64,000 bases of DNA from RGIG4608 sp045643885 (GTDB lineage: Bacteria; Bacillota; Clostridia; Oscillospirales; CAG-272), in NCBI GenBank assembly GCA_045643885.1, contig JAZRFY010000004.1, positions 1-64,000 on the forward strand, written 5' to 3'. Position numbers and translations under genes: made by a program. Position 1 is the first letter of the stretch; every line of letters begins with the position of its first letter. This document shows, piece after piece, positions 7,421 to 15,671 of the stretch. The notes beneath the pieces are model-generated. The model searched no databases. It had not been told where the DNA came from and saw nothing but the letters and a program-made list of their open reading frames with translations.

Positions 7421-7635
7421 TGCCCCGCACAATCGTGTGCCAAGAAATATAGAACCCTGTATTCAGGGCGGTGCCCTATTGCCGTCTTTACTGCTCCCAA
7501 CGTCCGATATCTTTTTGGGGACAAGTCAACCCATAAAAGCTCGGGAGGTCTGCAAACCAACTTCAAATTTATTTCGGGCTCCTTTAATCAAGCGTAGGTT
7601 CAATCACCTCAACATCACGGTATGCGCAGGATTTT
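7421..7635 (-). ncRNA. ssrS: 6S RNA (RNA polymerase-binding regulatory RNA)
   Basis: About 215 nt on the minus strand. The ends pair as a long irregular helix (CCTGCGCA with TGTGCGGG, then CGTG with CACG, then UUGAG/CUUGG wobbles), leading to a large open centre and a long inner arm closed by CTCCC/GGGAG. Near the 3' side is the feature GGCACC-GCCCTG-AATA-CAGGG-TTC, a CACC-hairpin-GGTTC arrangement seen in 6S RNAs from E. coli to Clostridia, as is GAACCTACGC on the 5' side. 6S RNA binds sigma-A holoenzyme as a promoter mimic. No clear promoter was found, so it may be cut or read through from the DUF1292 gene 11 nt upstream. Confidence 0.75.
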
Positions 7636-7645
7636 TACCTATTGA

Positions 7646-7939
7646 TTAAACTGTTGCGTCGTAATCGATTTCACTTGCGAAAAGATCGTCAAAGTGATCA
7701 GCAACCTTGTCAAACTCAGCATCGTCGTCGATAGAAACGAGAGTTTCCTCGCCGTCTTCAACTACGATCTTAAGAATTGTATATTCGCAAAATTCCTTAT
7801 CAGGATCTTCTTCTGCAGGAATGAATGCATAGTACTGATTGCCGTCAAGCTCAGCTGCGCCGATAAGCTCAAATTCTCTTTCAACGCCTTCCTCGTCTAC
7901 GAGTGTAAAAAATTCTCTTTCTGTATTGTTTGTTTCCAT
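7646..7939 (-). CDS. DUF1292 family protein (YrzB-like)
   Basis: A 97-residue very acidic protein. The pattern (EREFFTLVDEEGVEREFELI, then YYAFIPAEE and ILKI) is that of DUF1292 proteins, widespread in Firmicutes and of unknown function, often near the Holliday-junction resolvase YqgF and alaS; those neighbours are absent here. Ribosome site AAAGGAG and a perfect-spacing promoter at 7970-7998. It is followed directly by the 6S RNA, so the two may share a transcript. Confidence 0.85.
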   Translation of the reverse strand: METNNTEREFFTLVDEEGVEREFELIGAAELDGNQYYAFIPAEEDPDKEFCEYTILKIVVEDGEETLVSIDDDAEFDKVADHFDDLFASEIDYDATV

Positions 7940-7969
7940 TATAATTATCTCCTTTGATATTGTAATACT

Positions 7970-7998
7970 ATTTTACCCGATTTATACGGTTTTGTCAA
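7970..7998 (-). promoter_or_regulatory. Sigma-A promoter of the DUF1292 gene
   Basis: Minus strand: perfect TTGACA (7993-7998), 17-nt spacer, TAAAAT (7970-7975). It may also drive the 6S RNA. Confidence 0.85.
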
Positions 7999-8008
7999 TA
8001 TATTATGC

Positions 8009-9163
8009 TCAAAAATCAAAATCAAGAAGCTCGGCAAGAATCGTGTTGCTTACCTCAAAGCCACGCTCACCAAGGCATACTCTATCTTCATTTGCATAAA
8101 TATACCCCCTATCGATAAATTTTTGCATTTTACTTGCATATTTTTCATCAAAGCTTGCACCAAAACGCGCACTGTATTCATTTCTCGACACTCCTGCACT
8201 CGTTCTGAGTCCAAGCATCAAAAATTCAAATTCGCGCTCACTTTTTTCTATCATTTGCTCATTTGCAAGGTAATTTCCCAAAAGATACTCATCGATATTC
8301 TTGGTATTTTCCATTCTCTTGCCCGAAAAATCCGAATGAGCAGCAAGACCTAAGCCAAGATACTCGTCAAGACGCCAGTACTTTGAATTGTGCTTGCTTT
8401 CTTTACCCTCTTTTGCGAAATTGCTTATCTCATAGTGAAGATATCCCGATTCCTTCATGAGAGAAACCACAAGCTCGTACATATCTGCTGCAGTGTCCTC
8501 ATCTGCCATGGCATACCTATCCCTCATCCTATAAAGAGGAGTCCCCTCCTCAAGCTGAAGAGAATAGATGGATATATGCTCCGGAGAAAGTGTTATAAGC
8601 TCATTTACCGACTCTTTAAGACTTTCTAAGGTTTGCGAGGGTATGCCAAGCATAAGATCAAGACTTATGTTGTCAAAGCCCACCTCTTGTGCATCAAAAA
8701 AGGCGCGTTTTGCTTGTTCAAAGCTGTGTCTTCTGCCAATGAGCTTAAGCTCATCGTCGTTTGCACTTTGCACTCCGATAGAAAGTCGGTTGATACCAAT
8801 TTCCTTTAATGCTTTGAAATATTCCTTTCCGTCATCAAGATGTGTTATAGGATTACATTCAAGCGTTATCTCGGCACACAAGGAAAGTTTGAAATTCCTC
8901 TTTATCGCAAGAAGAATCCTATCTATCTGATAGGGTAAAAGAATGCTCGGTGTTCCACCACCGAAATATACCGTGTCAACAAGATAGCCATCCGTTCCCC
9001 TTTGCTCGATCTCGCGGCAAAGTGCGTCAACGTAAAGCTCCCTCTCGTCTTCATTTTTGCCCACGAAGGAGCAAAAATCACAATAGAGGCATTTTGAACG
9101 GCAAAACGGAATATGTATATAAAGCCCCAAGGTCTTTGGGGCTTTTTCGTTATTTTTAATCAT
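8009..9163 (-). CDS. hemW: HemW-like radical SAM heme chaperone
   Basis: About 384 residues. The radical-SAM [4Fe-4S] motif is CRSKCLYC right after IHIPF, followed by YFGGGTPS (SAM binding) and a C-terminal winged-helix-like HemW domain. The family was long annotated as oxygen-independent coproporphyrinogen oxidase but works as a heme carrier; the first Cys of true HemN (CxxxCxxCxC) is absent here (CDF). Two close starts fit: the ATG at 9163, just after the lepA stop, or one at 9172 inside the lepA end. Neither has a good ribosome site, so translation is probably coupled to lepA. A terminator-like hairpin covers codons about 7-15. Confidence 0.88.
   Translation of the reverse strand: MIKNNEKAPKTLGLYIHIPFCRSKCLYCDFCSFVGKNEDERELYVDALCREIEQRGTDGYLVDTVYFGGGTPSILLPYQIDRILLAIKRNFKLSLCAEITLECNPITHLDDGKEYFKALKEIGINRLSIGVQSANDDELKLIGRRHSFEQAKRAFFDAQEVGFDNISLDLMLGIPSQTLESLKESVNELITLSPEHISIYSLQLEEGTPLYRMRDRYAMADEDTAADMYELVVSLMKESGYLHYEISNFAKEGKESKHNSKYWRLDEYLGLGLAAHSDFSGKRMENTKNIDEYLLGNYLANEQMIEKSEREFEFLMLGLRTSAGVSRNEYSARFGASFDEKYASKMQKFIDRGYIYANEDRVCLGERGFEVSNTILAELLDFDF
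9121..9145. other. Terminator-like perfect hairpin inside the hemW start
   Basis: Ten perfect pairs (9121-9130 with 9136-9145) and a 5-nt loop. On the plus strand it is followed by TTTTCGTTATTTTT, a classical intrinsic terminator layout, but the nearest genes run on the minus strand. It may block antisense RNA or weaken hemW expression behind lepA. Confidence 0.6.
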
Positions 9164-9164
9164 A

Positions 9165-10979
9165 TCAGTCATTGTCATCAAGCTTAAGGACTGCCATAAA
9201 CGCTTCGGGAGATACCTGCACGCTACCAAGCTGGCGCATCTTCTTCTTACCTTCCTTCTGCTTTTCAAGGAGCTTCTTCTTACGAGTTATGTCACCACCA
9301 TAGCACTTGGCAAGAACGTCCTTTCTCATTGCCTTAACTGTCTCACGCGCGATAATCTTTGAACCGATAGCTGCCTGGATCGGCACCTCGAAAAGCTGAC
9401 GCGGAATGTTTTCCTTGAGCTTTTCCGCTATTCTTCTTGCTCTTGTATAAGCCTTTTCCTCGTGAACGATAAATGAAAGTGCATCCACCTGATCTCCGTT
9501 AAGAAGAAAATCAAGCTTAACAAGATCGCTCTTGTTGTATTCAGCAAGCTCATAGTCAAGGGATGCATATCCTCTTGAACGGCTCTTCAACGCGTCAAAG
9601 AAGTCATAGATTATTTCGTTAAGAGGCAGCTTGTAGTGCAATTCAACGCGGGTAGTATCTATATATTTCATGTCGATGAATATGCCTCGTCTGTCCTGGC
9701 AAAGATCCATAAGACCACCAACGTAATCCGTAGGAGTGATAATGGAAGCCTTAACAAGTGGCTCATACGCAGCCTCGATCTCGTCGGGTGTGGGATAGTT
9801 TGAGGGGTTGTCAACTCGCACCTCTTCTCCGTTTCTCTTGGTTACCTTGTAAATAACCGAGGGCGCAGTTGTGATAAGGTCAAGGTTGAATTCTCTTTCA
9901 AGTCTTTCCTCGATAATTTCCATGTGCAAAAGTCCAAGGAATCCGCAACGGAATCCAAAGCCGAGCGCTATGGAGGTTTCAGGCTCGAATGAAAGTGCCG
10001 CATCGTTTAACTGAAGCTTTTCAAGTGCGTCACGAAGGTCACCGTATCTTGAGCCGTCAGCAGGATAGATACCTGCATAAACCATGGGCTGAGCTGCCTT
10101 AAAGCCGGGGAGTGCCTCGGCAGTAGGATTATCAACGTGAGTAATGGTATCACCGATTCTAGTATCGCCAACGCTCTTGATGGAGGCAGTAAAATATCCA
10201 ACCTCACCTGCAGAGAGCTGTCCACAGGACTTAAGTCCAAACGGCTCCATAGTACCAACGTCAACAACCTCATAGGTCTGGTTTGCACTCATCATCTTTA
10301 TCTTGTCACCTGTTTTAAGGCAACCGTCGATTATCTTAACGTATACTACAACGCCAAGATAAGAATCGTAATATGAGTCAAAGAGCAATGCCTTAAGGGG
10401 AGCATTCTCTTCACCGTCGGGAGCAGGAATAAGGTCAACTACTGCCTTAAGCACCTGGTCAATATTAAGACCTGTCTTTGCAGATACTGCAGGACATTCT
10501 TGTGCCTCGATTCCGATTATATCTTCAATTTCATCTCTGCAGCGCTGAATGTCGGCACTGGGGAGGTCAATCTTATTGATAACGGGAACGATTTCAAGAT
10601 TTGCATCCACTGCAAGATATGCGTTTGCAAGAGTCTGTGCTTCAATTCCCTGTGTTGAGTCGACAACGAGGAGCGCACCCTCACACGCGTTGAGTGAACG
10701 GGATACCTCATAGTTAAAGTCAACGTGACCGGGAGTGTCGATAAGATTGAGAATATATTGCTCACCGTCGGGCGCAGTATAGTCAAGCTTTACTGCACGT
10801 GCCTTGATGGTGGTACCTCTCTCTTTTTCGAGGTCCATATTGTCAAGCACTTGCTCCTCCATCTCGCGCTTGGTAAGAGTTTGTGTTGCCTCAAGAATCC
10901 TGTCGGCAAGTGTGCTCTTTCCGTGGTCGATGTGAGCAATTATTGAAAAGTTCCTTATGTGTTTTTGTCTTTCGTTCAT
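9165..10979 (-). CDS. lepA: Elongation factor 4 (LepA), GTPase
   Basis: 604 residues, full length. The G domain has the G1 motif AHIDHGKST (about residues 14-22), the DTPG box and NKID; then domain 2, EF-G-like domains III and V, and the LepA-specific C-terminal domain with the basic stretch TRKKKLLEKQKEGKKKMRQL. LepA acts on the 70S ribosome in initiation or back-translocation. Ribosome site AAGGAT before the ATG. It is followed directly by hemW, a pairing common in Firmicutes. Confidence 0.97.
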   Translation of the reverse strand: MNERQKHIRNFSIIAHIDHGKSTLADRILEATQTLTKREMEEQVLDNMDLEKERGTTIKARAVKLDYTAPDGEQYILNLIDTPGHVDFNYEVSRSLNACEGALLVVDSTQGIEAQTLANAYLAVDANLEIVPVINKIDLPSADIQRCRDEIEDIIGIEAQECPAVSAKTGLNIDQVLKAVVDLIPAPDGEENAPLKALLFDSYYDSYLGVVVYVKIIDGCLKTGDKIKMMSANQTYEVVDVGTMEPFGLKSCGQLSAGEVGYFTASIKSVGDTRIGDTITHVDNPTAEALPGFKAAQPMVYAGIYPADGSRYGDLRDALEKLQLNDAALSFEPETSIALGFGFRCGFLGLLHMEIIEERLEREFNLDLITTAPSVIYKVTKRNGEEVRVDNPSNYPTPDEIEAAYEPLVKASIITPTDYVGGLMDLCQDRRGIFIDMKYIDTTRVELHYKLPLNEIIYDFFDALKSRSRGYASLDYELAEYNKSDLVKLDFLLNGDQVDALSFIVHEEKAYTRARRIAEKLKENIPRQLFEVPIQAAIGSKIIARETVKAMRKDVLAKCYGGDITRKKKLLEKQKEGKKKMRQLGSVQVSPEAFMAVLKLDDND

Positions 10980-11054
10980 TTTTTTATCCTTAAAAAATAT
11001 TTTGCCGTACTATTTCATTATTCTTCAATAGTCGGGTGAATAAATTGATTTTTC

Positions 11055-12455
11055 TTAGTCAAATTTCAAATAGTCGAATATCTTATAGATATCTCCTGCA
11101 CCCATAACTACAAGCACGTCACCGGGATAAAGCATTGAATTTATCTCGTTTGCGATATTTTCAACACCCGAGATATACTCTGCCTTCTCACCGATTCGAA
11201 TGGCAAGAGTCTTGCCACTTATACCGAGGTTATCGGTCTCGCGAGCAGGATAGATATCGGCAATAAACGCTCTGTCGACTGAGTCGAAGCTATTTGCAAA
11301 ATCATCCATAAGAGTATACGTTCTTGTGTACGTGTGAGGCTGGAATACGCAGAAAAGTCTTTCGGGGGAGCGCTTTGCAACACCCTCAAGTGTTGTTGCG
11401 ACCTCTGTGGGATGGTGACCGTAGTCATCAAATACGAGTGCTCCGTTTACCGTTCCCTTATATTCCATTCTTCTCTTTGCACCCTTGAAGGCATTAAGTC
11501 CCTTGGAAATCTTTTCGGGATCAATGCCCGATATATAGCCTGCAACGAACGCCGCAAGTGCGTTATATACGTTATGCTCACCGGTAACTGAAAGCTTTAC
11601 GTGTGAAATAAATTCTTCCTTATGCATTACGTCAAACTCGGCAAATCCGTCGGGATATCTGATATTTATTGCCGTATAGTCTGCACTCTTTGTTGCAACA
11701 CCAAAGGTAATAACCTTGCCCTTATATCCTTCAAGAGCTACGGGAATATACTCATTATCTGCATTTGCGATAATCGTTCCCTCCTCACCCGTGATTGATG
11801 CAAATCTTGCATATGAATAGCAAACCTGCTCAATGCTTGAGAAGTAGTCAACGTGGTCAAGCTCGATATTCAAAATGATCGCAGTTGAAGGATTGAAATC
11901 AAGGAAGGAATCCATATATTCACAAGCCTCAAAAATAAAATTATCGCTGTGACCTATGCGATAAGCTCCACCCATAGCATCAAGCTCTGCACCCGAAAGC
12001 ACAGTGGGATCAGCCTCACCCTCCATAAACACCGTCGCACACATTGACGTGCAGGTGCTTTTTCCGTGCATACCGGAAACGCCTATTCTGTTTTTATATC
12101 CAAGCATAAGATAACCGAGATAATCAGCTCTTGAAATGCATGGGATTCCCTTTTCAATAGCTCTTGCATATTCGGGATTATCAGGAGAAATAGCCACCGT
12201 ATAAACAACGGCGTCATAGCTCTCCATATTTCCTGCCCAATGTCCGTAGTAAATGTCTATGCCCTCTGCCTTAAGTCTTTCGGTAAGCGCGGTTTTTTCT
12301 CTGTCCGAGCCACCCACGCGATATCCGCGAAGTCTTGAAATATGGGCAAGGGAGGACATATTTATTCCGCCAATGCCAATAAAATAGATGCTCTTGCATC
12401 CACTGAGCATAAGGCCTATATTTTCAGCTCCATAGTGTGTGTTGGGAGTTGCCAT
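11055..12455 (-). CDS. murC: UDP-N-acetylmuramate--L-alanine ligase
   Basis: 466 residues, full length. Adds the first L-Ala of the peptidoglycan stem peptide using ATP. The N-terminal Rossmann motif FIGIGGINMSSLA, the ATP loop SGMHGKST (the usual Thr of GTHGKT is Met here), the ELDHVDYF box and the C-terminal FDDYGHHPTE segment are all in place. Ribosome site AAAGGATATAAC. It stands alone, not in a dcw cluster, as is frequent in Firmicutes. Confidence 0.96.
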   Translation of the reverse strand: MATPNTHYGAENIGLMLSGCKSIYFIGIGGINMSSLAHISRLRGYRVGGSDREKTALTERLKAEGIDIYYGHWAGNMESYDAVVYTVAISPDNPEYARAIEKGIPCISRADYLGYLMLGYKNRIGVSGMHGKSTCTSMCATVFMEGEADPTVLSGAELDAMGGAYRIGHSDNFIFEACEYMDSFLDFNPSTAIILNIELDHVDYFSSIEQVCYSYARFASITGEEGTIIANADNEYIPVALEGYKGKVITFGVATKSADYTAINIRYPDGFAEFDVMHKEEFISHVKLSVTGEHNVYNALAAFVAGYISGIDPEKISKGLNAFKGAKRRMEYKGTVNGALVFDDYGHHPTEVATTLEGVAKRSPERLFCVFQPHTYTRTYTLMDDFANSFDSVDRAFIADIYPARETDNLGISGKTLAIRIGEKAEYISGVENIANEINSMLYPGDVLVVMGAGDIYKIFDYLKFD

Positions 12456-12519
12456 GTTATATCCTTTCAGATTTTCTCAACAAATGTTGAGATTTGATAA
12501 TATTTTATTTACAGAAAAT

Positions 12520-12548
12520 GTGAATAATGGTAACAAATAAGGTATAAA
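12520..12548 (+). promoter_or_regulatory. Probable promoter of spoVG
   Basis: TATAAA (12543-12548) with GTGAAT 17 nt upstream, a weak -35. The B. subtilis spoVG promoter is sigma-H dependent, but I could not place a convincing sigma-H pair here. Confidence 0.4.
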
Positions 12549-12598
12549 ATAGATTCAGTATTTTTTCTTTATTTGATTAAGAAAAGGAGATTTATAGA

Positions 12599-12880
12599 AT
12601 GAAAATAACAGACATCAAAATCCGCAAAACCTTTACAGAGGGCCCTATGAAAGCTATTGCTTCCGTAACCTTCGACCATCAGCTCGTTGTTCACGACATC
12701 AAGGTCATCTACGCAAAGGAAAAGTATTTTATTGTGATGCCCAGTCGCAAGAATCCCGATGATACTTATCGCGATATTGTTCATCCTATAAATGCCGAAT
12801 TCAGAGCTATGCTTGAAGAGGCGGTTAAGAGTGCATATGATGCAGCACTTGAATCCGTTGATCTTGAAGAAGCAAACTAA
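12599..12880 (+). CDS. spoVG: SpoVG, septation/sporulation regulator
   Basis: 93 residues, the normal length. Begins MKITDIKIRK, with the family core MPSRKNPDDTYRDIVHPINA. SpoVG is a small DNA/RNA-binding regulator of cell division, sporulation and surface traits in Firmicutes. Good ribosome site (AAAAGGAG) and a strong terminator after it, so it is monocistronic. It is divergent from murC. Confidence 0.96.
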   Translation: MKITDIKIRKTFTEGPMKAIASVTFDHQLVVHDIKVIYAKEKYFIVMPSRKNPDDTYRDIVHPINAEFRAMLEEAVKSAYDAALESVDLEEAN

Positions 12881-12899
12881 TCCGATTTTTTACAATTGA

Positions 12900-12936
12900 C
12901 TGCCACGCCTTTGGGCGTGGCAGCTTTTTATTTTTT
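12900..12936 (+). terminator. Terminator of spoVG
   Basis: A perfect 10-bp stem CTGCCACGCC/GGCGTGGCAG with a TTTG loop, then CTTTTTATTTTTT. Confidence 0.92.
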
Positions 12937-13476
12937 CAAAACGTTTGAATAGCTTCCGTGAGAGAGTAAAAACCCATTATCTGAAAGCGAAAGATTGCCA
13001 AAGCTGCCGTCATATCCCGAAAGTGCTCCGGGATTGAAAAGAGTGATATCTCTATCCACACCTCTGACACTTCCCTTTTTAATATATTCAAGGGATTTTA
13101 TATGTGTGTGACCGTACAAAACGATATCCACATCAAGCCTTGATGCCTCGCGACAAAGCTCGTCAAGGTCGCTCTTCACGCCGAACAAGTGACCGTGAGT
13201 CAAAAGGATTTTATATCCCCCAAGAGTGATTACCCTTGAAAAGGGAGTGACCTCTCCAAACGGGGAGAGCATGACTCTGTGATCACAATTCCCCCTCACC
13301 TCGTAAAGCACTACGTTTCCATACTGCCTTGAGGAGTAGACTCCGTCAAGTCCGTCACCGAGAAAAATAACCTCAAGAACCTCACCCTTTTTAAGCAAGG
13401 ACTGTCTATATTCTATTGTCTCGGTAACCCTTGTGGCGGACTCGTGGGAATCTGAAATGATCAGAACGTCGCGCAT
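12928..13476 (-). CDS. YfcE-type metallophosphoesterase
   Basis: 182 residues. Calcineurin-like fold with metal motifs in order: DSHES, GDGLDG, RGNCDH, THGH and YGHTH. This is the MJ0936/YfcE group of small phosphodiesterases, whose natural substrate is not settled. The ATG overlaps the end of the diacylglycerol-kinase family gene, so the two form an operon. A second member of this family lies at 17102-17662. Confidence 0.9.
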   Translation of the reverse strand: MRDVLIISDSHESATRVTETIEYRQSLLKKGEVLEVIFLGDGLDGVYSSRQYGNVVLYEVRGNCDHRVMLSPFGEVTPFSRVITLGGYKILLTHGHLFGVKSDLDELCREASRLDVDIVLYGHTHIKSLEYIKKGSVRGVDRDITLFNPGALSGYDGSFGNLSLSDNGFLLSHGSYSNVLKK

Positions 13477-14456
13477 TATTTTTTGTTGAATTTAAGAGCA
13501 GCTCTCAGGATCATGGGCTCGGGCTGAACGGGCTGACAAGCCTTGGGAGCTGAAAGATTGATTGCATTGTGAAGTGTTGAAATAACAACCTTATCCTTGA
13601 TTCTCTCGATTTCTCCGTCAACACTCATGTCGGTGGGAACGTCAAAAACGATTTCAACACTCTTGCACTTTTTGTATGCAAAAATTTCACTTGGGATCTT
13701 GGGATTTGTAAGGTGTGTTCCTGCCTTGTAATCTCCAAGCACCTTAAGGAAGGTCATAAGGGAAATCTTGTCGATAACGCAGCAGTCGATAAGTCCGTCT
13801 GAAAAGCTTGCGGCAGGTGCTGCCTTATAGCCTGCACCGTAATATGATCCATTTGCAAAAACGCAAGCCTGGTGCTTGGTCTTTCCGTAAAGAACGCCGT
13901 CAAACCATATCTTGCCTCTTGCAATAGCAGTATCAAACTGAGTGATCTTTTGCGCAATGCCTGCAGTATACGCAAGGGAGCTTGGAATGAACATGCTTCT
14001 TCTGTTGTATCCAACCTGCTTTGCTACCTCACAGTCAAATCCGATGTTGATAAGGTTAATTGCATATTTGTCATTATATTTTAAAAGGTCGATTTTTCTG
14101 GTTTCTCCGTCAAGCTGAGCATCGATGTCAAAGAACTGATCGGGATGATCAAAATTTCTAACAAAGTCATTACCTGTTCCCATGGGAATAATACCAAGCT
14201 CTGCGTGGTCAAAGCCAACAAGTCCGGATGCGACCTCTTTGATCGTACCGTCACCGCCGCAAGCATAGAATCTTACAGGCTCGTTTGACTCTGCGCATAT
14301 TTGCTTAACGTAATCCGTAGCCTCTGCTATCTTTGCGGTAATATGAATTTCATAAGCAACACCGCGTCTGTCACAAACCTTATGGATTTCATCTATAAGC
14401 TCGTGAAACTTAGTTCCCTTTCCCGCTGCAGGATTCATTACAAAATAATGCTTCAT
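13476..14456 (-). CDS. Diacylglycerol/lipid kinase family protein (YegS/DagK)
   Basis: 326 residues. N-terminal kinase domain with NPAAGKG (nucleotide loop) at residues 8-14, the ACGGDGT catalytic motif at about 65, and PMGTGNDF; the C-terminal beta-sandwich includes MSVDGEI near residue 285. DagK in Firmicutes recycles diacylglycerol into phosphatidate; the family also contains multi-substrate lipid kinases, so the substrate is inferred. Its strong promoter is at 14519-14547, leaving about 55 nt of untranslated leader. Confidence 0.9.
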   Translation of the reverse strand: MKHYFVMNPAAGKGTKFHELIDEIHKVCDRRGVAYEIHITAKIAEATDYVKQICAESNEPVRFYACGGDGTIKEVASGLVGFDHAELGIIPMGTGNDFVRNFDHPDQFFDIDAQLDGETRKIDLLKYNDKYAINLINIGFDCEVAKQVGYNRRSMFIPSSLAYTAGIAQKITQFDTAIARGKIWFDGVLYGKTKHQACVFANGSYYGAGYKAAPAASFSDGLIDCCVIDKISLMTFLKVLGDYKAGTHLTNPKIPSEIFAYKKCKSVEIVFDVPTDMSVDGEIERIKDKVVISTLHNAINLSAPKACQPVQPEPMILRAALKFNKK

Positions 14457-14518
14457 AAGTATACCTCAATTTCTATCTAACATAAATAATTAGCTCTAAA
14501 AATATTTTGTCAAATACC

Positions 14519-14547
14519 ATTTTAACATAATTACCCGTTTATGTCAA
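14519..14547 (-). promoter_or_regulatory. Sigma-A promoter of the lipid kinase-phosphoesterase operon
   Basis: Minus strand: TTGACA (14542-14547), 17-nt spacer, TAAAAT (14519-14524). Confidence 0.85.
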
Positions 14548-14620
14548 CATTTTTATTTTAAGACATATATTAATAATATATGCTAATACGATTTAAAGAC
14601 CGTAATTTTGGAGGTAAGAT

Positions 14621-14833
14621 ATGAATTTTGACAAAGCATCCTTAACAAAGCTCCTTTCCCTGCCCGATTCGGAGCTTGAAGCAGTGATAAACGAGATTGC
14701 ACGTGAGGCAGGAGTGACCGAGAAAATATCTATAAAACCTGCAGACATAAAAAGACTTCGCACCATACTTTCAGTTGCAAGTGAAGACGATATTGCGAAC
14801 CTGATAAAGCACTTTGGAGGGAAGAAAAAATGA
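14621..14833 (+). CDS. Small unknown protein, orphan operon gene 1
   Basis: 70 residues, excellent ribosome site (GGAGG). Not recognised. It is helical, mixed charge, with repeated Leu/Ile spacing (LTKLLSLPDSELEAVINEIA) and ends in GGKKK. Length and amphipathic pattern suggest a small helical partner protein. It overlaps the next gene by 4 nt (ATGA), so the three genes to 15628 form one translationally coupled operon. Similar short genes in a row occur in uncultured Clostridia, but I know of no assigned function. Confidence 0.65.
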   Translation: MNFDKASLTKLLSLPDSELEAVINEIAREAGVTEKISIKPADIKRLRTILSVASEDDIANLIKHFGGKKK

Positions 14834-15273
14834 GTGAAAGCCTTTCAAAAGAGCAACAGCAAGCTGACCTTGCAGATTTGTTGTCATCCATGCTGAACAA
14901 CCCCGATTCAATGCCCAAAATAAGCGAGATAATTGAAAGGCACACTTCAAATCAAAACAGGGATAATTCACCACAACATGATGATATTTTAATAAACAGT
15001 GCCGATTCCACCACGATTTTAAGTGATATTTCAAGCACAATAAAGGAAGATTCCCCCACCGAGCAAAATAATAAAAATCAAGACGCGCACGAAAACCCAC
15101 TCGGATTTTTATCTCTTTTTTCTCGGGAAAAGCTCGGCTCACTCGCCTTGAAAAACGAGCAAATAACCTTGCTTTCAGCAATACGTCCATATCTCTCAGA
15201 CCACAGAAAAGAGGTGGTGGATAATTTTATAAGGCTCGGAAAATTAGCGCAAATTTTTAACAATTTATCTTAG
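14830..15273 (+). CDS. Unknown protein, orphan operon gene 2
   Basis: 147 residues, not recognised. Residues 1-40 are helical and acidic (ADLADLLSSMLNNPDSMPKI), 41-85 are a low-complexity Asn/Ser/Asp-rich linker, and 90-147 form a second helical block (LLSAIRPYLSDHRKEVVDNF) that resembles a small helical-bundle segment. No signal peptide or membrane helix. Coupled to gene 1 by a 4-nt overlap, and gene 3 starts 11 nt later. Confidence 0.6.
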   Translation: MSESLSKEQQQADLADLLSSMLNNPDSMPKISEIIERHTSNQNRDNSPQHDDILINSADSTTILSDISSTIKEDSPTEQNNKNQDAHENPLGFLSLFSREKLGSLALKNEQITLLSAIRPYLSDHRKEVVDNFIRLGKLAQIFNNLS

Positions 15274-15283
15274 GAGAAGACCT

Positions 15284-15628
15284 ATGTATTACAGCAAATC
15301 AAGTTCTCTTTCCGTGCCGAAAAATTACGCCGGAAATGCCTTTCGAGTGATAGATGAGAGCGACCGTACATATAAAAAATCAGAAAATGAGTCACCTAAA
15401 AATCACTCGGAAAACGAATTTTCCACTCCGAAATCCGAGTATCTTTCTCAAGAAAGCAAGCAAATATGCGAAGAAAAATCCTCCGTCAAGCCATCCTCTT
15501 TTTCCTCGATTTTTTCAAGCATTTCGGTCGAAGACATACTGATTCTCGGATTGATTTTCGTCATTCACGAGGAAAATCCCAACGATCCCACCCTCATTTT
15601 ACTGCTGATTTTATTGCTTGCAAAATAA
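15284..15628 (+). CDS. Small protein with C-terminal membrane anchor, orphan operon gene 3
   Basis: 114 residues. Residues 1-75 are very polar (Ser, Lys, Glu, Asn), and after residue 80 come two hydrophobic stretches, ILILGLIFVIH and a final block of Leu/Ile (LILLLILLLA), ending in Lys. This gives a cytoplasmic disordered tail with a C-terminal membrane hairpin or tail anchor. Not recognised. Ribosome site AGGAGAA. Last gene before a bidirectional terminator. Confidence 0.62.
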   Translation: MYYSKSSSLSVPKNYAGNAFRVIDESDRTYKKSENESPKNHSENEFSTPKSEYLSQESKQICEEKSSVKPSSFSSIFSSISVEDILILGLIFVIHEENPNDPTLILLLILLLAK

Positions 15629-15630
15629 AG

Positions 15631-15664
15631 ATCCCCACGGCATTTGCCGTGGGGATTTCGTTTA
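15631..15664. terminator. Bidirectional terminator between convergent operons
   Basis: A perfect 11-bp stem (15631-15641 with 15646-15656), loop ATTT, T-rich on both outer sides. It serves the plus-strand orphan operon and the minus-strand gene ending at 15672. Confidence 0.88.
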
Positions 15665-15671
15665 TTCAATA

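Noticed and set aside
12520..12560. Sigma-H promoter of spoVG
   Set aside because: No AGGA-type -35 with GAAT at proper spacing could be placed; only a weak sigma-A-like pair was listed.
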